From Myxocyprinus asiaticus (taxonomy: Eukaryota; Chordata; Actinopteri; Cypriniformes; Catostomidae), in contig NC_059382.1 of NCBI RefSeq assembly GCF_019703515.2, positions 17,723,001 through 17,787,000 on the forward strand: a DNA stretch of 64,000 bases, given 5' to 3'. Under the pieces are notes generated by a model that did not search any database, was not told the DNA's origin, and was given only the letters and a program-made list of their open reading frames with translations. A program made the translations under genes and the position numbers. Shown here piece after piece: positions 12,168-22,386 of the stretch. How positions within the stretch are numbered: position 1 is the first letter of the stretch; each line of letters opens with the position of its first letter.

Positions 12168-13072
12168 ACACTGACTACTGTAGGTAGCCTGTCAAGACCT
12201 TAATATTTACTGGTAAGACAGTGTGAGGGTACAGATTTCCATGGAGCACTCCAGCTGAAAAAAATACCCTATTGCTGGGAGAGAGAAATTGAAAGGAGGG
12301 TTGAAGGGTGAAAGAACAGAGGTGTGGAGGAGGGGGCCACATTCCCCAAACCCCAGCCGATCTCCTGAGATGACTGGCTCTGGATAATTACAGCACAGCT
12401 CCCCTTGTGCTTCAACGGCCTGGATGGGCTGACTGAACCATACTTCACTGCTCAATGGGCTCCATTGCAGCTCACACACTCAGATAGGCTTGTTTTTTTT
12501 ATCAATCAAACCACATACACATACAAATACTGTACATACATGTATAAGCATGCCTGTAGGAATCACATGAGATTATATCTAACCACATCAGTACTCACCA
12601 CAACACAATGACCCCCTGATTCAGTTAAGCTTACTTAAACCCCACCATCAACACTGTACTTAATCTTCACTGCAAAAGGGGTTTAGTGGTCTACTGGGAA
12701 ATCTTTTGCACTGGAGAAAGTGGTTTTCTCCACTTTCTCATCTCATCCATGAAATGAGCTGCTTCTTAAGTGGGCTTTGGCGGTAAAGAGAAACTATTGC
12801 TACAACAAGTGCAGTGTAATTATTACCATAGCATGACGCCTTAATATCACAATTGAGTTTAGTTTGAGGTTTGGTAATATTAATTTCCCTACAATATCCT
12901 TTCCAAATTAAATATACTGTTAAGTCTTTCTGGGCAGCACATTGCTCAACATTCAAATAGAACAATAGGGAAATTGACAGTACCCACTGAAAACATGCTG
13001 GAAATTCATCTCATTTGGATTGCATTAAGGACTGAGAGAAAGCTGTCCAAGCTCAGCAGGACATACAAACTA
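12168..13072. other. Non-coding stretch
   Basis: It contains a locally GC-richer patch at about 12270-12480 with a 90-codon minus-strand frame of no recognisable family. Nothing else supports a gene here. Confidence 0.35.
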
Positions 13073-13175
13073 CAGTGGGGCCCAAAAATCCAGACCACAT
13101 TGAAGATATGGGATTTATTTAATTTAAACCTGGAAATAAACAAAGTTTTATGATTTTGGGAAAAAATTAAATACC

Positions 13176-13489
13176 TGTTGTGGCGGCAGGGGTGTGGTCG
13201 AGCGTTTGTCCGGAGAGAGAGAAAGCGGTAAGGGTGCACACACCTGAGCACTTAATGTCTAACACCTGTTTCTGATTGCAGTAAGCACTGGGGAGAACAA
13301 TAACAAGGGACCTCGCCAGAGACGAGGGGAGAGAGATCTACCAGACAGAAAAGACTGTTAAATTGTGACCCTAATCTCATGAGTGTTGTGCTGAAAAGCC
13401 ACTTTTTAGTTGTTTAATTAACGTTCTAGCTTTGAGTTGAAATCCCAAGTTTCCCGTTTCCTCCTTTCCCACCCTATGAACCTCTTACA
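13176..13489 (+). repeat. 5' LTR of the Gmr1-like element
   Basis: It begins TGTTGTGGCGG and ends CCTCTTACA (TG...CA form). It matches 17667-17969 nearly throughout, with scattered substitutions and a few small indels. Confidence 0.85.
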
Positions 13490-13490
13490 C

Positions 13491-13504
13491 TGGTGCCGAA
13501 ACCC
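13491..13504 (+). other. Likely primer binding site
   Basis: TGGTGCCGAAACCC directly follows the 5' LTR after one base. It starts with TGG, the complement of a tRNA 3' CCA end, as expected for an LTR element primed by tRNA. The tRNA itself was not identified. Confidence 0.6.
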
Positions 13505-13529
13505 ATGATTTTGGAGGAAATATGCCGGC

Positions 13530-14500
13530 ATGGAGTCCTCGCAGTTGGCGGAAGTCATCAAGTCCCTCGTCGGTATGCACCATGCGCAACATCAGGCCCT
13601 GCTTGAGCTATGCCAGGACCAGGATTGCCGATTCCAGGAAGTGCTCCAAGCTCAAGCAGAGGACCGGCATGTGATCCGGAGCCTACTGCACCAGGAGAAA
13701 GCCCCGGCCACGACCCCAGACCCAGCAGCCCCCATACCTCCGGTCGCCCTCATGAAGATGGGGGCAGAAGATGATCCCGAGGCCTTCTTGGATTTGTTTG
13801 AGAGGACGGCCGAGATCTGGGGCTGGCCGCATGCTCAGTGGGCAGCCAGACTTATCCCACTGTTGTCCGGGGAAGCTCAACTCGCGGCGCAACAAGTACC
13901 GGTGGCAAGTCTCCAGGTGTATGACGATCTGAGGAAGACCATCCTGCAGCGTGTCGGTCACAGCCCTAAGCAATACCGATAACTCTTCTGGTCGATGAAG
14001 ATGGATGTGCACGGTCGCCCGTTTGCCTTCACTCAACAGCTCCGGGATGCCTGCCGGAAGTAGCTGCTGGCTGAGGACCGCGACACTGAGGGAGTCATCG
14101 TACTGGAGCAGCTTATCCGTCATCTACAAGGAACAGTGGAGTGAGTCCAGTGCCACTGCCCAGCGTCACTGGAGGAGGCCGTCCAACTGGTGGTGGACCA
14201 TATGTTGGGCGGATCAGAGGGCGGAAGAGCCCTCCCACTCTCTCTCTCTCTCCCCTCCCCCTGTGTCCCCCTCCCACTCCACCCCTTTACTGTAGCCCAT
14301 CCCAGTACCCCGAAGGCGTGGAAATGCGCTGCCAAAGCCAGCTCCCCGTTTGAGGAGGTTTATCCCGCTGCCGGTGGCCCCAGTGTCTAGTTGCTCTCTC
14401 CCTCAGGTGGATGTACCCGCCGATACAGGTGCGGGCGTAATGCCTGGGCTGGCCTGCTGGAGTTGCGGGGATCCAGGGCATTTCCAGGACCAATGCCCAG
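13530..14500 (+). pseudogene. Gag of the Gmr1-like element (SCAN-like capsid, CCHC knuckle)
   Basis: Gag forms the capsid of the particle. The frame opens at 13530 (MESSQLAEVIKSLVG) and holds an acidic/aromatic segment at about residues 85-150 (AFLDLFERTAEIWGWPHAQW, LIPLLSGEAQLAAQ, VYDDLRKTILQRVG). This resembles the vertebrate SCAN domain, which is known to derive from Gmr1-like gag capsids. In-frame stops occur at 13980 (TAA), 14061 (TAG) and 14142 (TGA). A frame change follows, since the zinc knuckle C-x2-C-x4-H-x4-C (CWSCGDPGHFQDQC, 14455-14496) is read in another frame. The knuckle itself is intact. Confidence 0.8.
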
Positions 14501-14517
14501 TGATGGATCTTTGAACT

Positions 14518-14961
14518 GTGGTCTGGGTCCCTGACACTCCACGGGCTGCCCCCGATCGAGTCAGAACTTACAGAATACAGAGTGTCAAGGGGAGTACACA
14601 TCAAGCCTTGGTGGATATGGGCTGCAACCAGACCACTATACACCAATGTTTGGTTCAAGACGAGGCTTTGGGCACAAGCAAAAGGATGAGGGTGAGGTGT
14701 ATGCGTGGGGATATTCACAATTATCCTGTAGTGACACTCATTACATTTCGGGGACAAAAGCATAGAGTGGAGGCTGTGGTTAGTTCCTGCCTCAGTCATC
14801 CACTGATTTTGGGAACTAATTGGCCAGAATTAAAAAATGTATTTAAGGGAATATGTGTGGATGGGTCCTGCAGGAAATTGTTAGATGTGAAATGTGCAAT
14901 GCTTTGGCAAGGGAGGCAGAGCTGGGGCAGTCTTTGTCAGCTCCACGTCAGGATGACGTAA
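14518..14961 (+). pseudogene. Protease of the Gmr1-like element
   Basis: This is a retropepsin-type aspartic protease segment in the same frame as the zinc knuckle, after a stop at 14515. The active-site motif reads ALVDMGCNQTTIH, so the usual D-S/T-G is D-M-G here, which should abolish catalysis. The flap/second motif region reads SHPLILGTNWP, typical of Gypsy proteases. Length is near normal for the domain. Confidence 0.72.
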
Positions 14962-15044
14962 GGGAGGGGGAGGCTTCGGCTAGAGCAGTCAAGAGACGAA
15001 ACTCTTAGGCATGCCCTTGACCAAGTGAAAGTTATTGATGGTCA

Positions 15045-16126
15045 GTGACTCCAACCAAACATCACACTTTCATATCCATATTTCGCTATTATAAAAGAGC
15101 GGTTGTATCGAGTGACGCAGGATGCTCAGACAAAAGAGGATACAACTCAATTGTTAATACAATGTTATTGTTACATTATAATCTGATGGCAGGTCACGTA
15201 GGGCAGGAAAAGACACTGAACCGACTAATGGCCCATTTTTATTGGCCGGGCATTCGCAGGGATGTTTGCAGGTGGTGTGTGGCATGCCGTGAATTTCAGC
15301 TGGTGAATCCGCTGGCTACCCCAAGAGTGCCATTGTGCCCCCTTCCATTAATCAAGGTCCCCTTCGAAAGAACTGGCATGGACCTCGTCAGGCCATTAGA
15401 GTGGACAGCACGTGGACACCACTTTGTATTAGTTCTGGTGGACTATGCAATGCAATATCCAGAAGCAGTACCTCTGAGCAACATCTCAGCATGTAGTGTT
15501 GTGGAGGCACTCTTCAGAATATTCTCCAGAGTGGGGATTCTAAAAGAAATCCTCACTGATCAAGGCACTATATTCATGTCATGAACACTATGAGAACTGT
15601 TCGAATTATTGGGTATTAAATCGATTCGCACCAGTGTTTACCATCCACAAACAGATGGGTTGGTGGAACGATTTAATAAAAACCTGAAAAATTGATTAAT
15701 AAGTTCGTGCATGAGGATGCTAGAAATTGGGATGAATGGTTCGAACCCCTGTTGTTTGCAGTTCGAGAGGTCCCACAAGCCTCTACAGGGTTTTCCCCAT
15801 TCAAGCTGATATATGGGTTGCGGCCGCATGGCATGCTCAGCGTCATACGTGAAGCTTTGGAGGAGGGACCTTCAGACAGTAAAAATGAAATTCAATACGT
15901 TCTTGATCTTAGAGCAAAACTCCACACTTTTGGTCAACACAGGAGAATTAGCTCCAAGCTCAGGAATGTCAAAGCCGACTGTATAACAGGGGTACTCGGC
16001 TACGGGAATTTGCACTGGGAGATAAAGTGCTCATATTACTCCCCACATCGAGCTCCAAGTTACTCGCCAAGTGGCAAGGACCCTTTGAGGTCACACGATG
16101 AGTGGGAGATCTCGATTATGAGGTAA
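15045..16126 (+). pseudogene. Integrase of the Gmr1-like element
   Basis: It inserts element cDNA into the genome. The N-terminal zinc-binding region is recognisable (AGHVGQEKTLNRL, HFYWPGIRRDV, CRWCVAC). The catalytic core shows the first Asp in RTGMDLVRPLEW, the second in ILTDQG, and the Glu in HPQTDGLVERFNK. The core is broken by a TGA near 15582, further stops to 15700 and a frameshift. The core then continues with NWDEWFEPLLFAVREVPQAS and FKLIYGLRPHGML. It lies between protease and RT, which fixes the unusual domain order. Confidence 0.82.
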
Positions 16127-16302
16127 AACCATCTCATACCATCTCAACCTCCTGAAATTATGGAGGGAGGCGGTCCCTGTGATGTTGGCATCAGTAGTTC
16201 TGGAGAGGGCGGAGCTCGTACCAGAGGTGAACGTAAAATCATGTCGCCCTGGTCACTTGTGGAAACCACCTCTCACCGGATCAAGTCACAGAGGTTTCCA
16301 AG

Positions 16303-17098
16303 TTGCAGAAAGTATTTGCAGATGTGTTTTCTCCTCTGCTGAGTCATACAAACCTCATCCAGCACCACATTGAGACTGCGCCCAGGGTAGTTGTACATAG
16401 CCATCCATACCAACTGCCCAAGCACAAAAAGAAAATAGTTCAGGAAGAATTAGATGCAATGCTCGATATGGGAGTAATAGAAGAATCCCACAGTGATTGG
16501 TCCAGCCTGGTTGTTCTAGTCTCTAAGAGAGACGGGTCAGTATAGTTCTGTGTGGATTATAGGAAAGTAAATTTGGTGTCTAAATTTGATGCATACCCAA
16601 TGCCTCGTATTGATGAGTTGCTTGATCGGTTAGGCACAGCTTGTTTTTACTTGACACTGGATTTGACAAAGTGTTATTGGCAGATCCCTTTAATGCCAAT
16701 GTCCTGTGAAAAAACAGCCTTGTCCACACCGTTTGGCTTACACCAATTTGTGGCACTTCCGTTCGGTTTGTTTGGGGTTTGTTTGTACATTTCAGCACCT
16801 TATGGACTGAGTCCTCAGACCACACTCTGCTTATGCCATGCACATGCAGCATCTGAGGGCTGTTCTGAGGGCTGTTCTGAGGTTGCGATGGGTGGGATTC
16901 ACTGCAAACCCCAAGGAGTGTGCAGTTGGACTGGTGGAGGTACGATATCTGAGGTTCAACTTGGACCACGGGCAGGTGCATCCCCAATTTAATAAAACTG
17001 TGGTGATTGTGACCTGCCCGAGACCCAAGACCAAAAAGGAGGTGAGACAGTTCCTGGGGCTGGCTAGCTATTATAGAAAGTTTGTGCCTAATTATTAG
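16303..17098 (+). pseudogene. Reverse transcriptase of the Gmr1-like element
   Basis: The fingers/palm motifs are clear: MLDMGVIEESHSDWSSLV, a TAG at 16543, then VDYRKVNLVSKFDAYPMPRI, ACFYLTLDLTKCYWQIPL and HQFVALPFGLFG. The YxDD catalytic motif expected shortly after is not present, because sequence between about 16790 and 16835 appears deleted or scrambled. A 14-bp tandem duplication (gggctgttctgagg) at about 16858-16882 adds to the damage. The thumb/connection continues in another frame (TCPRPKTKKEVRQFLGLASY). Confidence 0.82.
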
Positions 17099-17182
17099 GA
17101 GATCACCAACCCATTGACTGATCTCACTAGATAGGGAGCTCCAGATCCGTTCCAGTGGACGGAGCATTGTCAACAGGCATTT

Positions 17183-17719
17183 ATGCAGGTGAAAGCTGCA
17201 CTTTGTGGTGGACCATTTTTACATTCACACTACTTCTCTCTCCCTTTCATTTTACAGATGGACTCTTCAGACAGCGGGCTGGGGGAGGTGCTCTTGCAGG
17301 TGGTGGAGGGGGAGGAACATCTGGTGCTGTACATTAGTCGCAAGCTCTCACTGAGGGAAACTAAGTACAGAACCATTGAAAAAGAGTGTCTTGCCATCAA
17401 GTGGGCCATCCTCACTCTCTGGTACTACCTGTTGGGGCGGGCCTTCACCCTCTGTTCAGATCACACCCCACTCCAATGGCTCCACCGCATGAAAGATACC
17501 AACGCGCGGATCACCCATTGGTATCTGGCTCTTCAGCCGTTTAGGTTCGAGGTGGTCCACAGACTGTGGACGCAGATGGCTGTCGCAGACTTCCTTTCCA
17601 GAAAAGGGGGGGGGGAGTGGTGGGCAGACTGGATGACTCCCCAGCCTGAGTCGGGCGGTGGGGAAATGTGGTGGCGGGGGTGTAGTCTAGCGTTCGTCTG
17701 GAAAGAGAGAAAGCGGTAA
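17183..17719 (+). pseudogene. RNase H domain of the Gmr1-like element
   Basis: RNase H removes RNA from the RNA/DNA hybrid during reverse transcription. The visible motifs QMDSSDSGLGEVLL (first Asp), YRTIEKECLAIKWAI (Glu) and LCSDHTPLQWLHRM (second Asp) keep the catalytic acids. It ends in the usual VADFLSRKGGG tail just before the polypurine stretch and the 3' LTR; the open frame then runs into the LTR. This is the best preserved part of pol. Confidence 0.8.
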
Positions 17720-17969
17720 GGGTGCACACACCTGAGTGCTATAATGTCTAACACCTGTTTCTGATTGCAGTAAGCACTGGGGAGAGCGATAAAAAGGGAC
17801 CATGCCAGAGACAAGGGGAGAGAGAACTACCAGACAAAAAAATTGTGACCCTGATCTAATAAGTGTTGTGCTGAAAAGCCACTTTTTAGATGTTTAATTA
17901 AAGTTCTACCTTTGAGTTGAAATCCCAAGTTTCCCATTTCCTCCTTTCCCACCCTACAAACCTCTTACA
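17667..17969 (+). repeat. 3' LTR of the Gmr1-like element
   Basis: It begins TGTGGTGGCGG, directly after the purine-rich ggtggggaaa that can serve as polypurine tract, and ends CCTCTTACA. It is homologous to 13176-13489. Confidence 0.85.
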
Positions 17970-18469
17970 CCTGTAAATAAAAATCAAATTATGACATAGA
18001 ATACTGTATATAAGAAATGCTAAACATTCAGCAATATTTATAAGCCAATAATCAAATATAAGCAAATTTGTAACATTGACCATGTTGACTCTTTTGTACA
18101 AAAGTTCAGATTTCCTTGCTTCCACTGAAGCTCACAATATACTCTTTGGAACATTCACAAATCGTGCTGGGATAACATGGATGCATCAGGTTTTGCACAA
18201 GCTTGTGGAGTCGCAACACAGTCTCATGATGACTCATAATAATTGTACATTATGGCGAAGTTTCTGTACAACTTTTAGACAAAAAAAATAAATAAAATAA
18301 CAATCAAGAAACAGAATTTCAAATCGATACAATACAGGCATCGCATTTTAGCTAGCCTTCTATCCAACACTTCATTTTAAAATAGGAAACATCAGTGAAC
18401 AAATTTTATTACTCATTCCTTATTTATTATGCAATAGAAATGACTTTATATGTCAATAACCTCTAATAG
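17970..18469. other. AT-rich spacer between nested LTR elements
   Basis: Non-coding. Best explained as interior of the older transposon shell that received both LTR insertions. Confidence 0.35.
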
Positions 18470-19020
18470 TGTCACGTCTAGATGTGTTTTGTTCGTGTTT
18501 TTCATGTCTTTTATTTTCAAGTTTAGTTCCTGATATGTCATGTGATTTCCTGTTCCCTCATGTGATCTTGTCATGTGTTTCCCCTGTTCATATGTCTTGT
18601 TTTCATTGGTTCATTGTTTGACTACTTTGTTATCAGTTCTAGTTTGTCACTGGTTTAAGTTTATTAGTCTTGTTATATTGTTTATAGTTCTGTCTGTTCA
18701 TTGGTTGTCTTTTTACCCATGTCTGTGTATTTAAGCCCTCATGTTTGCCATTGTCTCTCGTCAAGTATTGTTAATGTAACTTTGTTGTTTTGTTCTAGCC
18801 AAGCCAAGCCAAGCCAAGCCAAGCCAAGCCAAGCCAAGTTTAGTTTAGTTTATGTCAAGTCAAGTTTATGTTTAGTCAGGTTTATATTGAAGTTCATGTT
18901 TATGTTTCACGTTTGTAGTCAGGGTTTTTTGGATTCCACAACTGTAAATAAAACCTCACTTGGGTTCATCACTCTCACTTCATCATCATTGTCATTGCCT
19001 ATGCCAGCTACAACGTTACA
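18470..19020 (+). repeat. 5' LTR of the gag-only element
   Basis: Starts TGTCACGTCTAG and ends CAACGTTACA. It includes a tatttaagccc TATA-like segment and, at 18798-18838, about seven tandem copies of AAGCC. The second LTR has only about three, a length difference typical of slippage. Confidence 0.75.
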
Positions 19021-19229
19021 GAATACCTGACCGAACTATGAACCCAGCAATCCAGTTCCTCCGCCTACGTCAGGGTTATCGTCCCCTGGAGGATTACGTG
19101 GAGGATTTCTGTGCTCTGGCATGCCAGGTGGATTTTAATGAGGTGGCCCTCAAGGACTGTTTCCGATTTGGACTTAATGAGCCCATCTCCACTTTGATGC
19201 CTGGCAGTCGCAGTTCCCTCAATCTGGTC

Positions 19230-19386
19230 TTGTGTGCTGTGTTAATTTGATGTTATTGTAAATTGGTATATGTCTCATCACTGTCACGACTGCTATGTTG
19301 ATCGGAACTGCACCCAAGAATTTCACACACCATTGCACTTGTGTATATGGCTGTGTGACAATAAAGTGATTTGATTTGATTTGATT
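19230..19386 (+). mobile_element. 5'-truncated LINE 3' tail (same family as 35493-38876)
   Basis: About 157 bp almost identical to the end of the LINE at 38718-38876, ending in tgatt-type repeats. It is flanked by TGGTC on both sides (19225-19229 and 19387-19391), a short target duplication. Removing it would reconnect the gag frame. Confidence 0.8.
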
Positions 19387-19700
19387 TGGTCCAGTATATT
19401 GACCTTGCCCTAAAGATTACTGGTTCTACGTTCACTGTGGGGGAGGTGGATGTTGAGCTGGAGTCTCACGTTACTGTCAACGAGCCAACGGCCATGCCTG
19501 CCACGGCCAACGAGCCAACGCCCATGCCCACGCCTGCCATGGCCAACGAGCCAACGCGCACGCCTGCCACTGCCAACGAGCTGCCAGCCTCGTCCGTCCC
19601 AGAGCCTGCGTTGCCAGCCTCGTCCATCCCAGAGCCTGCGTTGCCAACTACGGCCTCCCGGAGGAGGAGGAGGAGGAGGAGAAAGGCTTTCGTTTCCAAG

Positions 19701-19973
19701 TCTCTGCCCATGTACACGACCACAGAGGTCATTTCTGAGTCTCTGCCCATGTACACAACCACAGAGGTTGTTTCCGAGTCTCTGCCCATGTTCACGACCA
19801 CAGAGGTTGTCTCCGAGTCTCTGCCCATGTTCACGACCATGGAGGTTGTACCTGAGTCTCTGTCTACGCCCACGACCACAGAGGTCATTCCTGAGACTCA
19901 GTCCATGCCCACGACCACAGAGGTTGCTCCCAAGACTCTTCTCATGTTCACGACCACTGAGATCTTTTTCCAA
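19701..19973 (+). repeat. 39-bp coding tandem repeat, 7 units
   Basis: Units of tctctgcccatgtacacg... encode 13-residue peptides; the first four are close copies and the last three are diverged. Being a multiple of three, the length leaves the frame open. Confidence 0.85.
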
Positions 19974-20108
19974 TCAGCCAGGACTCTTAATCCCGAGCCT
20001 ACCACGGCTCTGCCTTCTACGGCTTCGCTCCTCGAGCCTACCACGGCCCCACCTTCCATGACTTTGCCCCACGTCATGGCCGCCAAGCCAGAGTTCCACG
20101 TCATGGCA

Positions 20109-20297
20109 GCCACGCCAGAGTCAGCTCCAGGCCATGTCACAGCCACGCCAGAGTCAGCTCCAGGCCATGTTACAGCCACGCCAGAGTCAGCTCCAGGCCA
20201 TGTCACAGCCACACCAGAGTCAGCTCCAGGCCATGTCACAGCCACGCCTGAGTCTGCCCCATGCCATGTCACCGCCACGCCTGAGTCTGCCCCATGC
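20109..20297 (+). repeat. 33-bp coding tandem repeat, 5-6 units
   Basis: Units of gccacgccagagtcagctcc... encode ATPESAPGHVT-type peptides; the last units have Cys in place of Gly. The final partial unit abuts the truncated second LTR. Confidence 0.85.
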
Positions 20298-20736
20298 CTG
20301 TTCCCTCATGTGATCTTGTCATGTGTTTCCCCTGTTCATGTGTCTTGTTTTCATTGGTTCATTGTTTGATTACTTTGTTATCAGTTCTAGTTTGTCATTG
20401 GTTTAAGTTTATTAGTCTTGTTATATTGTTTATAGTTCTGTCTGCTCATTGTTGTCTTGTTACCCATGTCTGTGTATTTAAGCCCTCATGTTTGCCATTG
20501 TCTCTTGTCAGGTATTGTTAATGTAACTTTGTTGTTTTGTTCTAACCAAGCCAAGCCAAGTTCAGTTTAGTTTATGTTAAGTCAAGTTTATGTTTAGTCA
20601 AGTTTATATTGAAGTTCATGTTTATGTTTCATGTTTGTAGTCAGGGTTTTTTGGATTCTACAACTGTAAATAAAACCGCACTTGGGTTCATCACTCTCAC
20701 TTCATCGTCATTGCCTATGCCAGCTAAAACGTTACA
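20298..20736 (+). repeat. 3' LTR of the gag-only element, 5' end missing
   Basis: It matches the first LTR from ctgttccctcatgtgatc onward, to the end gttaca. The first roughly 80 bp of the LTR are absent at the junction with the coding repeats. Confidence 0.72.
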
Positions 20737-22386
20737 AATATGCTTCCCTTATTCCATTCTAAACCCGGATGTTTTCTTTTGTCCATGGTACACAAAAGTT
20801 ATTATTAAAATCATGGTTAGGTTTAGGGTTTGGGTAAGAGGTTAAACTTTATAGTCAGGTTTAGGTTTGAGGTTAACCTTAAGAAAAATCCTCATATAAT
20901 TTGTTTGTTTCGTTTATTTTTCTCTATGGGAGTGAAAGTCGCATGTTTTTGTATGAGCCAACTTGTACGATTTCCTATGATTTTGTCACCTCGTACTATT
21001 ATTACAACTTCTCATGAGATCACGTTGTTGAGGTTAATTTTTCAATGAACTTTTCCATTAATTTGTAATGTTATTGATAACTGTAAATTTAATAAATAGA
21101 TACTGTATTAGAAAAGAACATCAAATATAAGCAGTTTCACTAGTGGTCTTAGACTTTTGGATCCTACTGAACATTCTGACTTTTTGCAATTTTTACTGTG
21201 TACAATTTTTGTACCAATGCACTAGAAACAAAAAATAGTAAATGAAAGAACTTGCCTAGAGAGGTGCAGTCCCTTCCTGAGAAGCAGGAACGTTCAGTCT
21301 GTGTCCCATGCCAAGACTAATACTTTATCACTGATAGGTTTTCTAGGAAGCAAGAGTGATGTAATAGAGGCAACTCGAGCCAAAACACATTTCTGTCATA
21401 TCCATCTATTGTTTCTGCAATCTGCTCTGCTGTACCGAAACCCAGCTCAAACCCCCCAGGCTCCTCTGCCCTGCAGCAGCCTCATACAGAATGACATCAT
21501 CCCTTTCCCTTTAACTTTTAGAACATGAGGCCACATATTCTTTAACACATGAACACTCAGGCATACACAGTAATGCACTTGGGATAATCATCATGGGTAT
21601 TAGTGTCACCATGCAGAGAGTAATGAATTTATGTACTGGCGCTCCTCAGGAGTAGTTTTGACTGCGTAATGATGGGCTTCTTTGACCTGGTGCTGGAGGT
21701 CCTGATGAGCGTTTCATGAGCTGTGCTGAGAATGGCCATTTTGGTTTCTTACTTGAGAGAAGAAAAACATATTCTTTCTATTAGTGGTTGATGTCAGCAT
21801 ATATAATAGCTGTCCAAAATGGAAGGAAAAATGAGTTGAGAGTTTGTGAAAATATCTGGAAGGTCTATTACTATGTGTTTATACTATATATGTCAGGCCT
21901 TTACTATCAGTTGGTTCCATAGTCAAGATTATAACTGCATATAAGATTTTAAATGCACGGTTTTTACTCTTTGATTCATGAATTATTAAATCAATGTTTC
22001 TATTTTCTATTTACTTTCTATTTCCCAATCTTATTCTTCATATTTTGAGAAAGTTACATATCTGTCCTATGCAATAGATAGTTTCTTAGAAGAAGAGGTT
22101 CTTATTGTATTGCTGCTTTCATCAACCTCAAAGTATTCATATTGTTAGAAATAAAAAAAATAAAAAAACACTATAACATATTAGGAGGACAGCCATACAG
22201 AATCATCAGACTGATCTCATGGGAAATGTTCTAAAATCGGACGATGCTTTCAGAATTTCCGAACTTCCTCCAGTGGCCGAAGCTGAAGGAACTAAAGTTG
22301 AATGCATGCGCACCTTTGCGCACAAGTACTGCGCAAGTACAAGACATCAGCAGACATTATCTGAATTATACATCTGAGTAGTAATA
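20737..22386. other. Non-coding stretch
   Basis: Up to 21169 this is probably the right part of the old transposon shell. It contains a ttaggtttagggtttgggt-type segment near 20817. Beyond that I see no gene or clear repeat; a 75-codon plus-strand frame at 21301-21528 is not recognisable. Confidence 0.35.

Larger units (their letters stand above)
13176..17969 (+). mobile_element. Gmr1-like Ty3/Gypsy LTR retrotransposon, degenerate
   Basis: The element is about 4.8 kb, flanked by LTRs of about 310 bp. The coding order read from the sequence is gag with a CCHC knuckle, protease, integrase, reverse transcriptase, RNase H. Integrase before RT is opposite to most Ty3/Gypsy elements and is the hallmark of the Gmr1-like group of deuterostome retrotransposons (established). 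All coding parts carry stops or frameshifts, so it cannot move by itself. I could not find a clean target-site duplication: the left flank is atacc and the right flank is cctgt/ctgta. Confidence 0.85.
19030..20369 (+). pseudogene. Gag-like protein with arginine run and tandem peptide repeats
   Basis: The N-terminal part has the Gypsy gag signature (FLRLRQGYRPLEDYVEDF, CQVDFNEVALKDCF, GLNEPISTLMPGSRS). After the LINE insertion (19230-19386) the same frame continues (VQYIDLALKITGSTFTVGE). It then becomes low complexity: repeated NEP/TP-rich units, a run of eight to nine arginines (near 19660-19685), seven 13-residue units of SLPMYTTTEVISE type (19701-19973), and five to six 11-residue units ATPESAPGHVT (20109-20297). 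No zinc knuckle and no protease motif. The function of the repeat tail is unknown. The frame reads through into the second LTR. Confidence 0.65.
18470..20736 (+). mobile_element. Non-autonomous gag-only LTR retrotransposon
   Basis: Direct repeats (18470-19020 and 20298-20736) flank a region that encodes a Gypsy-type gag fragment and a repeat-rich protein, with no protease, RT or integrase. The second LTR lacks its first part, so the interior runs straight into it. Flanks aatag (left) and aatat (right) may be a decayed 5-bp target duplication. A LINE 3' tail sits inside gag. It would need enzymes from another element to move. Confidence 0.72.
13073..21169. mobile_element. Old TIR DNA transposon acting as shell for nested LTR elements
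   Basis: The left end reads CAGTGGGGCCCAAAAATC then CAGACCAC. The reverse complement of the right end reads CAGTAGGATCCAAAAGTC then TAAGACCAC. About 21 positions agree with one gap. Everything between can be explained as flanking AT-rich interior plus two LTR insertions (13176-17969 and 18470-20736). A TA precedes the left end; the right flank is aa, so the target duplication is not clean. No transposase is visible. The pairing of the two ends is an inference. Confidence 0.45.

Noticed and set aside
14287..14799. 170-codon frame on the minus strand
   Set aside because: Overlaps the gag zinc knuckle and protease, which are on the plus strand.
16580..17173. 197-codon frame on the minus strand
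   Set aside because: Antisense to the Gmr1-like RT region; no domain of its own.
13176..17969. Endogenous retrovirus with envelope
   Set aside because: No envelope-like frame follows RNase H; the RNase H frame runs into the 3' LTR, so it is an LTR retrotransposon.
19410..20278. Long frames on the minus strand and in other frames across the repeat region
   Set aside because: Tandem repeats in multiples of three keep several frames open; the plus-strand frame continues the gag and is the one supported.
19701..20297. CRISPR-like regular repeats
   Set aside because: The units are contiguous, with no unique spacers, and encode peptide repeats; the context is a fish LTR element.
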